Shown here one piece after another: positions 13,289 to 21,959 of a stretch of DNA of 26,884 bases. Both the position numbers and the translations under genes were made by a program. Numbering within the stretch: the first letter of the stretch is position 1; every line of letters starts with the position of its first letter. Source of the DNA: JANNHP01 sp031404455 (lineage in GTDB: Bacteria; Planctomycetota; JAJSAM01; JAJVHW01); NCBI GenBank assembly GCA_031404455.1, contig JANNHP010000376.1, positions 1 to 26,884 on the forward strand, written 5' to 3'. Under the pieces are notes generated by a model, which had not been told where the DNA came from, made no database searches, and was given only the letters and a program-made list of their open reading frames with translations.

Positions 13289-15187
13289 ATGACCGATCGC
13301 CCCTTGAGCGGCCTCCGGCGCGCCGCCGTCGCGTTGTTCGTCTCGCTCGCCGGCGCGCTCGTCTCGTTCTCCGCGCTCGGGGACGGCAACGCGCCGGCCT
13401 ACGTCGGCGCCGAGTCCTGCCGCAAGTGCCACGTGGCGCAGTTCGACCGGTGGAGGACCTCCGCCCACGCGCTCGGGACGCGCGCCGCATCCGACGAGTC
13501 CCTGCCTCCGGATGCTGCGCGCGCAGGGACGGTCGGCCATCCGCCCGGGCGGACGGAGTTCTCGCGCGACGGCGCGCGCTTCTTCGCGACGGCGATCAAG
13601 GACGACGGGAAGCCGTCGAAACAGACGATCGACCTCGTCGTCGGCGTGACACGCATGAAGATGCTCGTCACGCGCATGCCGGACGGGCGCTTCCAGGTGC
13701 TGCCCGCGATGCGCGAAGAACCGGGCGGCGCGTGGTTCGACTACACGCACCTGCTCTTCGGGCCGGCCGGGAGCGCGGTGACGCCGCCCGCGCCCGTGGT
13801 GAAGCCGGGAGAGCCTTCCTACTGGACGGGACCGGACCGGTCGTTCGACGCGCGCTGCGCCCGTTGCCACACGAGCGGGTGGGAGGCGCGGCCGACGCCG
13901 CCGGGCGAACGCGGCGCGCGGTCGTCGTGGCGCGCGCTCGGCGTGGACTGCGAGGCGTGCCACGGCCCGTCGTCGCAGCACGTGGCGGCGTGGACGGATC
14001 CGCCCGACGGTCCCGTCGTCGAACCGCTCTTGAAGCTGAAGTCGCTCTCGCGCGAACGCGCGCTCGACGTCTGCCTCGTCTGCCACCTCGAAGGCGAACC
14101 GGTGGACGCGACGTACCGGCAGGGCGACGACCTCTTCGAGCACGTGGAGCCGACGCTCCTCGACAACGACGTGCGCGTCGATCCGACGGGACGTCCTCTC
14201 GAACTCGTGTACGAGGGCGTCTCGTTCCTCTCGAGCGCCTGCGCCGGGGCCGGGAAGCTGCGATGCCTCGACTGTCACGACGCGCACGGTTCCGCGAACC
14301 CGTCGGCGCTCGTCACGACCGGGGCGCGGAATCGTTCGCTCTGCGCCGCGTGCCACGCTGCGATCGTCGCGGAACCGGCGAAGCACTCGCGGCACGACGC
14401 CGCCGCCGTCGGGAGCGACTGCGTGGCCTGCCACATGCCGCTCGTCACGATCGAGCGCGGCCACGGCGCGGTCCACGATCACACGATCGGCGTGCCGCAC
14501 CCCTCGAAGGACGGCCGGGACGCGTGCTCGTGGTGCCACCTCGGCGGCCGCGGGGCGCCGCCGGATTCGCCGCAACTCGAACGCGCGGAGATCCGGAGTT
14601 CGTATCGCGAGTGGTGGCCCGATGCGAAGCCGCGGCCCGCGTGGAGCGCGGCGATCGCCGCCGGACGCGAGGGGCGCGCCGGCGCCGGCGCGGCGCTGCG
14701 CAAGCTCGTCGCCGATCCCGCGACGCCGCGGATCGTCCGCGCGTCGGCCGCGAAGCTGCTCGGGACGGCGGGCCGCGCGGCCGAGGAACTGCCGTTCCTC
14801 GCGTCGGACCGCGACTCGCTCGTGCGGCGCCAAGCCCTCGAAGGTCTCGCGACGGTCCAGGGCGACGACGCCGACGACGCGCTCCTCACCGGGCTCTCCG
14901 ACCCGTCGCTCGCGGTTCGCACCGCCGCAGCGCGCGCGGCGCTCGACGGCTGGGTCCGCGTCGAGGCGAACGAACGTCTGCTCGAGGCGATCCTCCCAGT
15001 GCTCGCGGAGGACGCCCGCGCCGTCCCCGAGGATCACCTGCGCTGGTTCCGTCTCGGCGCCGCGCGGCGGATCGCCGGCGACGACCGCGGCGCGCTGGAG
15101 GCCTTCGAACGCAAGCTGCAGCTCGATCCGGGTGCGCGTCTCGTTCGGGAGGCCGTGGAGGACCTGAAGAAGCGTCTGGCGAAGTGA
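13289..15187 (+). CDS. Octahaem c-type cytochrome with C-terminal HEAT/TPR repeats
   Basis: 632 residues. A signal peptide or membrane anchor (residues 10-31, RRAAVALFVSLAGALVSFSALG) exports it. Eight CXXCH haem sites start at residues 44, 190, 221, 262, 326, 352, 378 and 413. The opening YVGAESCRKCHVAQFDRWRTSAHA matches the cytochrome c554-like family entry motif. Non-CXXCH histidines (for example GHGAVHDHTIGVPH near 392-405) can serve as distal ligands. Residues from about 440 to 590 form HEAT-like repeats (PRIVRASAAKLLG, DSLVRRQALEGLA, SLAVRTAAARAALD), and about 590-630 a TPR-like helix pair. It is probably a periplasmic electron carrier or oxidoreductase docked by its repeat tail; substrate unknown. 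No NrfH-, NapC- or cytochrome-maturation gene is nearby. TTAGT nine bases upstream may be a weak -10. Confidence 0.88.
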   Translation: MTDRPLSGLRRAAVALFVSLAGALVSFSALGDGNAPAYVGAESCRKCHVAQFDRWRTSAHALGTRAASDESLPPDAARAGTVGHPPGRTEFSRDGARFFATAIKDDGKPSKQTIDLVVGVTRMKMLVTRMPDGRFQVLPAMREEPGGAWFDYTHLLFGPAGSAVTPPAPVVKPGEPSYWTGPDRSFDARCARCHTSGWEARPTPPGERGARSSWRALGVDCEACHGPSSQHVAAWTDPPDGPVVEPLLKLKSLSRERALDVCLVCHLEGEPVDATYRQGDDLFEHVEPTLLDNDVRVDPTGRPLELVYEGVSFLSSACAGAGKLRCLDCHDAHGSANPSALVTTGARNRSLCAACHAAIVAEPAKHSRHDAAAVGSDCVACHMPLVTIERGHGAVHDHTIGVPHPSKDGRDACSWCHLGGRGAPPDSPQLERAEIRSSYREWWPDAKPRPAWSAAIAAGREGRAGAGAALRKLVADPATPRIVRASAAKLLGTAGRAAEELPFLASDRDSLVRRQALEGLATVQGDDADDALLTGLSDPSLAVRTAAARAALDGWVRVEANERLLEAILPVLAEDARAVPEDHLRWFRLGAARRIAGDDRGALEAFERKLQLDPGARLVREAVEDLKKRLAK

Positions 15188-15220
15188 GGTTCCTCGGCGC
15201 ACTGCGCATCGCCGCAGCGG

Positions 15221-15234
15221 TCTCGGTACCGAGA
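15221..15234. terminator. Palindromic hairpin between convergent genes
   Basis: TCTCGGTACCGAGA is a perfect 14-base palindrome that folds into a 5-bp stem with GTAC loop. It lies between the converging cytochrome (ends 15187) and DNA glycosylase (ends 15271) genes, the place for a bidirectional terminator. The outer halves of the same palindrome flank the repeat element at 9382-9481, also between convergent genes. Confidence 0.45.
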
Positions 15235-15270
15235 ATCGGCTGTCATGGCGCGGCCGTGGTCGGGTCCCCG

Positions 15271-15963
15271 TCACCGGCTCACGAACTCGCTCCCGCGCGC
15301 CCGAAACCGCCACGGCAGCGACTTTGCCTTCGTGACTCCGATGCGCGGGCCGGTCGCGACGTCGAACGGCCGCACGCGCGGCAGCAGCGTGAACGTCTCG
15401 CACGCGTCGCGGCCGAGCATCGACGGGTCGATTCCCATCGCGACGAAGAGCTTCGCCGGGCCGCTCGCGACGTCGCGGACGTCCGTGACGCCGCGGCGGC
15501 GCACCATCTCGTCGACGCCGTGCGTGGGCTCGATCGCGCGCAAGAGGACCGCGCCCGGGCCGGAGCGATCCGTCGTGATGTTCGCGCAGCGGTGCATGCC
15601 GTAGATGGAGTACACGTAGATCCGGCCGAAGGTCGTGCCCATCATCGCGGCCGTGTGGCGGCGGGTGACGAAGTGCGACGCGGCGTCGCCCTTGTACGCC
15701 TCGGTTTCGACGATGACGCCGCCGACGCCGCCGTGCAGCATCACGGCGCCGATCAGGTCGCGGGCGACGTCGAGCGTGTCGCGGGCGAAGAACTCGGCGG
15801 TCAGAGGGCGCAGCTTGGAGATGGCGGGGAACCTAAGGCGCGAGCGGCCCCTCCTCGGCGGAATCCTCCTCGCCGCGGGGTTGACCGTCGTGCTCGTCGT
15901 GTGGTTCGGCCGCGCGTGCCTGCCCGGATGGTGGATGGCCGCGGCGCCGACGAGCAGCGACAC
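15271..15963 (-). CDS. 3-methyladenine DNA glycosylase (AAG/MPG family)
   Basis: Removes alkylated purines (3-methyladenine, hypoxanthine) in base excision repair. Family motifs are clear: PLTAEFFARDTLDVARDLIGA at the N-terminal end of the domain, VIVETEAYKGDAASH with the catalytic Glu, GRIYVYSIYGMHRCANI with the intercalating Tyr strand, GAVLLRAIEP, ASGPAKL and GPRIGV. From PLTAEFF to the stop the domain is about 180 residues, the usual length. The start is a problem. The only standard in-frame start is ATG 15963, but the extra 50 residues there are the antisense of the first membrane helix of the divergent YfhO gene and look unreal. The true start may be a non-standard codon near 15811-15822 (CTG or ATC). 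Confidence 0.85.
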   Translation of the reverse strand: MSLLVGAAAIHHPGRHARPNHTTSTTVNPAARRIPPRRGRSRLRFPAISKLRPLTAEFFARDTLDVARDLIGAVMLHGGVGGVIVETEAYKGDAASHFVTRRHTAAMMGTTFGRIYVYSIYGMHRCANITTDRSGPGAVLLRAIEPTHGVDEMVRRRGVTDVRDVASGPAKLFVAMGIDPSMLGRDACETFTLLPRVRPFDVATGPRIGVTKAKSLPWRFRARGSEFVSR

Positions 15964-17794
15964 CTACATGCTCGCGACGATCTACGAGCGCTGGGCCGTG
16001 CAGGTGAAGGACGGACACCTGCCGCTCTGGTTTCCGGAGTTCGCGGGCGGCGGATATCCGGTCCACGCCGCGTGGATGTACGGGCTCTTCTACCCGCCGA
16101 TCGCTCTCTTCCTCGCACTGCCCCCCGAGACGGCGTGGACCTGGCTCGCGATCCTGCACATCGTGTTCGGGGCGCTCGGGATGTACGCGTTCCTCTGGGA
16201 CGAGCGACGCGACGTCGCGGCCGCCGCGTCGGGCGCGATCGTGTTCGCGCTGTCGGCGTTCATGATCGGACGGATCGTTGCGGGCCACATCAACCTGGTG
16301 ATGCCTCTCGCGTGGGCGCCGTGGGTGTTACGCGCCGCGGTGCAAACGGCGCGGGGCGAACGGAGAGCGCTCGGCTGGCTCGTGCTGACGACGTCCGCCG
16401 GGATGCTCGCGGGCCACGTGCAGATCTGGTTCTACGTGGCGCCGGTGGTCGTTGCGTACGCGGTGATGACAGCGCGCGCGGCGGGGCGTCTCGCCGTGGC
16501 GTGGCGTCCGCTCCTCGTCGCGGCGGCGTTGATCGTCGGCGTCACCGCGATCCAGTGGATCCCCGCGTGGGAACTCTTCGACGTGTCGGGCCATCCGCCC
16601 GAGGACCGCGCGGTCGTGCTCGGCTGCTCGGCGCCGGGCGCTGCGCTCGTCGCGCAACTGGCGCCGCGTCTCTGGACGTCGGACGAGGCGTTCGCGCACG
16701 AGTTCTCGGGACTCGGCGGCCCGCTCGCGGTCGCGGCGGTCCTCTTCGCGTTCCGGCTCCGCGATCCGAAGCGTTGGTTCTGGTTCGCGGTGCTCCTGCT
16801 CGGACTCGTCCTCGCGATGGGCCTCCGCAACCCGGTCAGCGAGTTCGCGAACGACCTGCCGCCATTCCGCTGGGCGCGCGCGCCGGGACGGGCGATGGCG
16901 CTCGTCGTCCTCGCGGGCGGAGTCCTCGCAGGACACGCGGTCGCCGACGCGGTGTCGTCCGCGGCGCGATGGCGACGGTTCGTGCCCGCGGCGTTCGTCG
17001 CGTCGGCGCTCGCCGTCGGCGTGCCGTGGATCGGCGTCGTGAAGTCCGACTTCTACGACTTCGACTGGGCGCGGCCGCTCGGCGCGGCCGCGAGTAGACA
17101 TCGAGTTCACGTGCTAGGCGGGCGGTATCCGTATCTGGAACGCTTCGGCATCCGGACGCTTCGCGACGTCTGCCCGCTCGACACGCCGGGCTACAAGGCG
17201 TTGTCGAAGAACCCGAGTCCCGCGACCGCGTGGTGGTTCGACGTCGGCGCGGAGATCGAGTTGCCATGGAACGGACCGCCCGCGGACCTCGCGGCGACGA
17301 AGGCGCTCGCGGAGCGGTCGAGCGTGCAGACCTTCGAGGGCTCCGGCGGTGCCGTGTTCCTCCGCGAAGCGAAGAGGTTGGAATCGCAGGGCGACGTGCT
17401 TGCGGCGATTCGCTCCGGCGAGCGCGCAGTCTGGGTCGATGAATGCTGGGACGAATCCGAACTCCAGAATCGTGGGGACCGGCCTTCTGCGGCGACGCAT
17501 CGCGTGGTGCGACAGCCGGTGTCCTCGCCCATGTCGCTCTCGTTCACGGTGGAGCCCTCGGAGAGTGGCTGGCTCCTGATCTCGGAGAAGTGGTATCCGG
17601 GCTGGAAGTACCACGTGGACAGCCTCGGCTGGAAGCCCGTCCCCCGCGGGAACCTCGCGTTCATCGCGATTCCGGGCTGGCGGTTCGTGGCGATCGAGTA
17701 CCGGCCCGACTGGCTCCGGCGGACGCTGGCCGTCTCCCTGATCTCCTTGCTCACCGCGATCGTCATCGTCGTCCGGCGCCCGCACCCACGGTAG
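15821..17794 (+). CDS. YfhO-family multi-pass membrane protein (GT-C-like)
   Basis: 657 residues from ATG 15821; starts further upstream would encode antisense of the DNA glycosylase. About ten to twelve hydrophobic helices fill residues 10-420, the first being LLGGILLAAGLTVVLVVWFG. The loop after it (TSSDTYMLATIYERWAVQVKDGHLPLWFPEFAGGGYP) is the first extracytoplasmic loop typical of GT-C enzymes and YfhO proteins, where acidic residues bind the lipid-phosphate donor. The C-terminal extracytoplasmic part (SGWLLISEKWYPGWKYHVD) and the last helix before RRPHPR match YfhO. YfhO proteins are implicated in glycosylating envelope polymers. The start overlaps the probable start of the divergent glycosylase gene. 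Confidence 0.82.
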   Translation: MAGNLRRERPLLGGILLAAGLTVVLVVWFGRACLPGWWMAAAPTSSDTYMLATIYERWAVQVKDGHLPLWFPEFAGGGYPVHAAWMYGLFYPPIALFLALPPETAWTWLAILHIVFGALGMYAFLWDERRDVAAAASGAIVFALSAFMIGRIVAGHINLVMPLAWAPWVLRAAVQTARGERRALGWLVLTTSAGMLAGHVQIWFYVAPVVVAYAVMTARAAGRLAVAWRPLLVAAALIVGVTAIQWIPAWELFDVSGHPPEDRAVVLGCSAPGAALVAQLAPRLWTSDEAFAHEFSGLGGPLAVAAVLFAFRLRDPKRWFWFAVLLLGLVLAMGLRNPVSEFANDLPPFRWARAPGRAMALVVLAGGVLAGHAVADAVSSAARWRRFVPAAFVASALAVGVPWIGVVKSDFYDFDWARPLGAAASRHRVHVLGGRYPYLERFGIRTLRDVCPLDTPGYKALSKNPSPATAWWFDVGAEIELPWNGPPADLAATKALAERSSVQTFEGSGGAVFLREAKRLESQGDVLAAIRSGERAVWVDECWDESELQNRGDRPSAATHRVVRQPVSSPMSLSFTVEPSESGWLLISEKWYPGWKYHVDSLGWKPVPRGNLAFIAIPGWRFVAIEYRPDWLRRTLAVSLISLLTAIVIVVRRPHPR

Positions 17795-17797
17795 CCT
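17792..17797 (+). promoter_or_regulatory. Candidate -10 box of the hydrolase-peptidase operon, leaderless
   Basis: TAGCCT sits directly at the YfhO stop codon and eight bases before the ATG at 17806. Its context GGTAGCCTTCCG is close to GGTAGGCTTCCGG in front of both antitoxin genes. No clear -35. Confidence 0.35.
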
Positions 17798-17805
17798 TCC
17801 GACCC

Positions 17806-18663
17806 ATGCCGTCCCTGGAACTCGGGCGCCTCCGGATCGACGTGATTCCCTGCGGGGAGTTCCGTCTCGACGGCGGCGCCATGTTCGGGCAGGTGCCGAA
17901 AGTGCGGTGGACGACGTTCGTCCCGGCGGACGCCAACAACCGCATCGTGATGGGGACGAACGCGCTCCTCGTCCGCGGGCCGAACTTCGTGCTGCTCGTC
18001 GAGTCGGGATGCGGCACGCGCTGGACGCCGGACGAGCTCGCGTTCTTCGGCATCGGCTCGCCGCGCGGCCTCCTCGACGGACTCGCGAAGCTGAACGTCC
18101 GCCCCGAGGACGTCACCCACGTCACCTGCTCGCACCTGCACTTCGACCACGGCGGGGGACTCCTCACCGGCGTCGGGAACTCGTCGCCGACTGAGGGCGA
18201 CCTCACGTTCGCGAAGGCCGAGCACCTCCTCAACGAGGCCGAGTACGCCGCGGCGCTCGGTCCGCCCGAGTTCCAGAAGGCGAGCTACCGCGGACCGTAC
18301 GCGCGGATCGCCGACCGCGGGCGCCTGCGTCCGATGCGCGGCGTCGCCGACGTGCTGCCCGGCGTGCGGATCCGTCACACCGGCGGCCACACCGACGGTC
18401 ATCAGGTGGTCGTGCTCGGCGAGGGCAGCGAGAAGGCCGCGTTCTTCGGCGACCTCATCCCGACCACGTGGCACCTGCCGCCCGCGTACACCATGGCGTA
18501 CGACCTGCACCCGCAGGAGGTGCTGACGAAGAAGCGCGAGATCCTCGACGAGGCCGCGGCCGGCGGATGGACGGGGTTCTTCTACCACGATCCCGACCCG
18601 CGTCCCGCCCGCCTGAAACGCGACGGCAAGCGCTTCGTCGCCGAGCGGATCGGGGCGGCATGA
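17806..18663 (+). CDS. Metallo-beta-lactamase-fold hydrolase
   Basis: 285 residues. The dinuclear zinc site is complete: HLHFDH (His110, His112, Asp114, His115), GHTDGH (His195), FFGDLIPT (Asp216) and FFYHDPD (His261). The N-terminal strands RIDVIPCGEFRLDGGAMFGQVP and the long loop NNRIVMGTNALLVRG resemble the lactonase/YtnP-like branch and not true beta-lactamases; the substrate is unknown. It has no signal peptide, so it is cytoplasmic. Its stop overlaps the next gene's ATG (ATGA), so it is translationally coupled to the exported M1 peptidase. The longer open frame upstream (from 17443) runs antisense to coding logic and overlaps YfhO, so it is not used. Confidence 0.88.
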   Translation: MPSLELGRLRIDVIPCGEFRLDGGAMFGQVPKVRWTTFVPADANNRIVMGTNALLVRGPNFVLLVESGCGTRWTPDELAFFGIGSPRGLLDGLAKLNVRPEDVTHVTCSHLHFDHGGGLLTGVGNSSPTEGDLTFAKAEHLLNEAEYAAALGPPEFQKASYRGPYARIADRGRLRPMRGVADVLPGVRIRHTGGHTDGHQVVVLGEGSEKAAFFGDLIPTTWHLPPAYTMAYDLHPQEVLTKKREILDEAAAGGWTGFFYHDPDPRPARLKRDGKRFVAERIGAA

Positions 18664-20984
18664 GCGCGGCCCGGTGGCTCGCCGTTCCGGTCGCGATCGC
18701 GGCGCTCGCGCTGCGCGCCGGGTCCGTCTCCGCGCAGGACGAGAAGGGCGGAGAGCCCGCGCCGCCGCCGGTCGCGTCGTCGTGGCCGTCGCGCGCCGAG
18801 CGAGTGCCCGTCAAGTACACGATCGACGCGGAGTACGTGGAGACGGGCTTCGGCGACGGCGTCCGCATCGTCGGCGACGAGACGATCTTCTGGACGAACG
18901 TGTCGCAGGAGCCCGTGAAGCTCGTCTACCTCCACACCTACGCGAACGCGTTCCGCAACACGCGCTCCACGTTCCTGCGCGAGGCGCTGCGCGACGGCGC
19001 GGAGCTCCCGAAGGACATGAAGTTCGCCGACATGGCGATGCCGCGCGTCTCGGCCTACGGCGACGAGCTCGCGACGCAGTGGGTCTCGCCCGACGACGGC
19101 AACGCGGACGACCGCACGGTGGTCCGCGTCGATCTGCGCGACGCGGTGGAGCCCGGCGCCACGCTGCAACTCGAGATCCGGTTCACGCTCGAGATGCCGC
19201 GCGTCTTCCGTCGCATGGGCGCGCACAACGGCTTCCTCATGGCGGCGCAGTGGTACCCGAAGCTCGGCATGTACGTGGGCCGCGACTCGACGATGAAGAA
19301 CGTCCGCGACGGCTGGTACTGCCACCAGTACCACGCGAACACCGAGTTCGCGGCCGACTTCGCCGACTACGACGTCACGCTGCGGTTCCCGGCGGGGCTG
19401 AAGGTCGGCGCGACCGGCCATCCGCAGGGCGAGGACGTGATCGAGGAGAAGGCCGGCGTCCGCACCGCGAGGCGCCGGTACAAGGCCGAGAGCGTCGTCG
19501 ACTTCGCGTGGACGGCGAGCCGGCGCTTCATCGAGCGCGAGTACGACGTCACGCCGATCCGGCCCGAGACCCTCGACGACCCGGTCTCCGCGGAGTGGCG
19601 GCGGCGCAAGGCTCAGCTCGCCCTCCCGGACGCCGACGTCGCGCTGCCGACGGTGAAGGTGATCGTCCTCGTGCAGCCGGAGCACGCCGACCAGGCCGAC
19701 CGCATGGCCGAGGCCGCGCGCGTGGCGCTCGGCTCGTTCGGCACGTGGCTCGGACCGTATCCGTACGGACGACTGACGATCGTCGACCCGCCGTGGGCCA
19801 GCAGCGGCGCGGGCGGGATGGAGTACCCGATGCTCGTGACGGCGGGCACGTCGCTCGGCTCGCCCGCGGCGTCGCAGCGTCCCGAGGGCGTCACCGTCCA
19901 CGAGATCGGACATCAGTGGCTGATGGGGCTCCTCGCGAACAACGAGGCCGAGGAGGCGTGGCTCGACGAGGGGATCAACACGTACCTCACCGCGCTCGCG
20001 ATGGATCTCGCCTACGGTCCGGCGTCGCAGTTCACCGAGGTGCTCGGCGTCCACTACCCCGGGGTCCAGATCCACGAGTTCCCGGGGCTCGCGGCGGGCT
20101 GGCCCGAGGCGCTCGGCCTTCCGAAGTGGGCGCGTCCGCCGTCGATCGACGCCTTCCGCCTCTGGTGCGACCTGCCGCCGCTCTCGCAGGTCCCCGCGCG
20201 GCGCTACGCCACCGACCCGATGCTGCCGCTCCGGCGGAGCTGGCTCCGTCGCGCGGGCTACGACGGGATGGTCAAATCCGGCTGGACGTTCTTCGACCGC
20301 ACGAGCTACGCCGTGAACGCGTACTCGCGGCCCGCGCTCTTCCTCAACACGCTGCGCCGGAGTCTCGGCGCCGAGTTCGGCGAGGACGAGGGCGACCGCC
20401 GTTTCTTCCGGGCGCTGCGCTCGTACGCGAAGCAGTTCCGGTTCAAGCACCCGACGACCGGCGACTTCCTGCGCACGTTCAAGGAGGAGGCGGCCGATCC
20501 GGGCCCCGCGGCCGATCAGCTCGTCCGCGCGGCGACGACGCTCGACTACTCGGTCGAGTCGATCCGCTCGGGTGACGACCCGGAGCTCACCGGGTTCGAC
20601 GACAAGGGCGTGCTGAAGAAGGCCCGCGAGAAGGACGAGTCCGCGGCCGACGGCACGGGCAAGGCGAAGACGTCGATCGTCCGCGTGCGCCGCCGCGGCG
20701 AGGCCGTCGTGCCGATCGACGTCGAGGTCGTGCGCGAGGGCGGAAGGGTCGAGCGGGCGCGCTGGGAGGCGAAGGACCAGGCGCAGGAGCGCTGGCGCGA
20801 CTTCAAGTTCGACGGCAAGGTCGTCGTGGCACGGGTCGATCCCGGCTCCGTGTACCTGCAGGACGGGAACCGCTGCGACAACGCCCACGCCGTCGACGCG
20901 AACGCGCGTCCCGCGGTGAAGTGGTCGGTGCGGTTCCTCGGGTGGCTCGAGAACGCCCTCTGCTCGTACGGGCGGTTCTTCTGA
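18660..20984 (+). CDS. Exported M1-family zinc metallopeptidase
   Basis: 774 residues. A Sec signal peptide (MSAARWLAVPVAIAALALRAGSVSAQ, cut after about residue 26) is followed by an N-terminal beta domain that includes HTYANAFRNTRSTF. The catalytic domain has the exopeptidase-type loop GAGGMEYP (about 383-390; usual GAMEN or GGMEYP) and the zinc site HEIGH (414-418) with the third ligand Glu437 in WLDEG, spacing X18 as in M1. A helical C-terminal region follows. It is longer than bacterial M1 orthologues of about 600 residues, because of an extra C-terminal domain (from about 640) with VRRRGEAVVPIDVEVVREGG, as in other exported M1-like proteins. Probably an extracytoplasmic aminopeptidase. 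It overlaps the next gene by one base (TGATG). Confidence 0.9.
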   Translation: MSAARWLAVPVAIAALALRAGSVSAQDEKGGEPAPPPVASSWPSRAERVPVKYTIDAEYVETGFGDGVRIVGDETIFWTNVSQEPVKLVYLHTYANAFRNTRSTFLREALRDGAELPKDMKFADMAMPRVSAYGDELATQWVSPDDGNADDRTVVRVDLRDAVEPGATLQLEIRFTLEMPRVFRRMGAHNGFLMAAQWYPKLGMYVGRDSTMKNVRDGWYCHQYHANTEFAADFADYDVTLRFPAGLKVGATGHPQGEDVIEEKAGVRTARRRYKAESVVDFAWTASRRFIEREYDVTPIRPETLDDPVSAEWRRRKAQLALPDADVALPTVKVIVLVQPEHADQADRMAEAARVALGSFGTWLGPYPYGRLTIVDPPWASSGAGGMEYPMLVTAGTSLGSPAASQRPEGVTVHEIGHQWLMGLLANNEAEEAWLDEGINTYLTALAMDLAYGPASQFTEVLGVHYPGVQIHEFPGLAAGWPEALGLPKWARPPSIDAFRLWCDLPPLSQVPARRYATDPMLPLRRSWLRRAGYDGMVKSGWTFFDRTSYAVNAYSRPALFLNTLRRSLGAEFGEDEGDRRFFRALRSYAKQFRFKHPTTGDFLRTFKEEAADPGPAADQLVRAATTLDYSVESIRSGDDPELTGFDDKGVLKKAREKDESAADGTGKAKTSIVRVRRRGEAVVPIDVEVVREGGRVERARWEAKDQAQERWRDFKFDGKVVVARVDPGSVYLQDGNRCDNAHAVDANARPAVKWSVRFLGWLENALCSYGRFF

Positions 20985-21928
20985 TGTTCCTCGGCGAACC
21001 GCTCCGTCACGCGTGGAGGACCGTCCGCAGCTCGAAGCGGATGCTCGTGGCCGTCGGCGTCCTCGACCTCATCGTGTGCCTGCCGCCGACGATCTGGCTC
21101 CTGCAGAAGGTCCACGCCGCGTCGGCCCACCGGCCCGACGCGCTCGAGCTCGCGCGAGGTCTCGACCCCGACTTCTTCGCCGATCTGCGCGGCGGGACCG
21201 CGGGCTTCGACGAGAGCCTGACGACCCTGTGCGCGATCTCGTTCGGGCTCTTCTTCCTCCTGCGCCCGTTCGTGATGGGCGCCTACGTCGGGCTCGCCGC
21301 CACGCGGCGCCGCGTGCACCTCGGGCACTTCGCGAAGGAGGGCGGGTCCGTCTACTGGAAGTTCCTGCGTCTGGCACTCCTCGCGGGGATCGCGGCGTTC
21401 CTCTTGTCGATCGCTGCGAAGCCGCTGCTCGAACAGGTCGACGAGTGGGCGAAGCTGCGCGCCGAGGCGACGGCGCAGCGTTACAAGGGCGTCACGAGCG
21501 CGGTGGTCATCGGCGCCTACTGCCTCGTGGCGATGGTCTTCGACTACGCGCGCGTCGGCATCCGCATGAACCGGCGGCCCGGCGTGATCGCGGAACTCGG
21601 CCGCTCGGCGCTCTTCGTGCTCCAGCACCCGGCGCGCACGCTGGCGATGTTCGTGGTGAGCCTGGCACTCGAGGCGGGCGTCATCTTCGGCTGCGGGTGG
21701 CTCGTGCAGGTGGCGGACGGCGGCTACTTCACGACGTCCGCGATCGTGCTCGTGCTCTTGCAGTTCATCGTGATCCTGCGCGAGGCGGCGCGTCTCTTCC
21801 ACGTGGCGGGCGCGTGGCAGATCCGCGCGACGGAGGCGGGCGACGAACGCCGCGGGGCCGAGGCGATCGTCGGCGAGCCCGAGGGGCCGGACGTGCTGCG
21901 CACGCCGCTGCCCTGGAACGTGCGGTAG
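20984..21928 (+). CDS. Multi-pass membrane protein of unknown function
   Basis: 314 residues, start fixed by the TGATG overlap with the peptidase gene. Five or six hydrophobic segments are visible: MLVAVGVLDLIVCLPPTIWLL (about 20-40), LTTLCAISFGLFFLLRPFVMGAYVGLAA, LALLAGIAAFLLSIAA, VVIGAYCLVAMVFDY, TLAMFVVSLALEAGVIFGCGW and IVLVLLQFIVILREAARL. An extracytoplasmic loop of about 40 residues lies between the first two. The hydrophilic C-terminus (about 285-314) is probably cytoplasmic. The pattern resembles DUF4013/YciC-like integral membrane proteins, but I cannot assign a family. Coupled translation with the M1 peptidase suggests the two act together. Confidence 0.75.
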   Translation: MFLGEPLRHAWRTVRSSKRMLVAVGVLDLIVCLPPTIWLLQKVHAASAHRPDALELARGLDPDFFADLRGGTAGFDESLTTLCAISFGLFFLLRPFVMGAYVGLAATRRRVHLGHFAKEGGSVYWKFLRLALLAGIAAFLLSIAAKPLLEQVDEWAKLRAEATAQRYKGVTSAVVIGAYCLVAMVFDYARVGIRMNRRPGVIAELGRSALFVLQHPARTLAMFVVSLALEAGVIFGCGWLVQVADGGYFTTSAIVLVLLQFIVILREAARLFHVAGAWQIRATEAGDERRGAEAIVGEPEGPDVLRTPLPWNVR

Positions 21929-21944
21929 CCGCGCGCGCGCGCCG

Positions 21945-21950
21945 TATCCT
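21945..21950 (+). promoter_or_regulatory. Candidate -10 box of the FecR-like gene
   Basis: TATCCT ends nine bases before the ATG at 21960, in the 31-base gap after the membrane protein gene. No convincing -35. Confidence 0.3.
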
Positions 21951-21959
21951 CGTCGCGCC

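Noticed and set aside
13426..17097. Plus-strand open frame of 1223 residues across the cytochrome, glycosylase and YfhO genes
   Set aside because: Out-of-frame shadow rich in Arg; it crosses three genes with clear family motifs.
17443..17805. N-terminal extension of the metallo-beta-lactamase-fold hydrolase
   Set aside because: It overlaps the YfhO C-terminus in another frame and has no hydrolase similarity; the ATG at 17806 follows a -10-like box.
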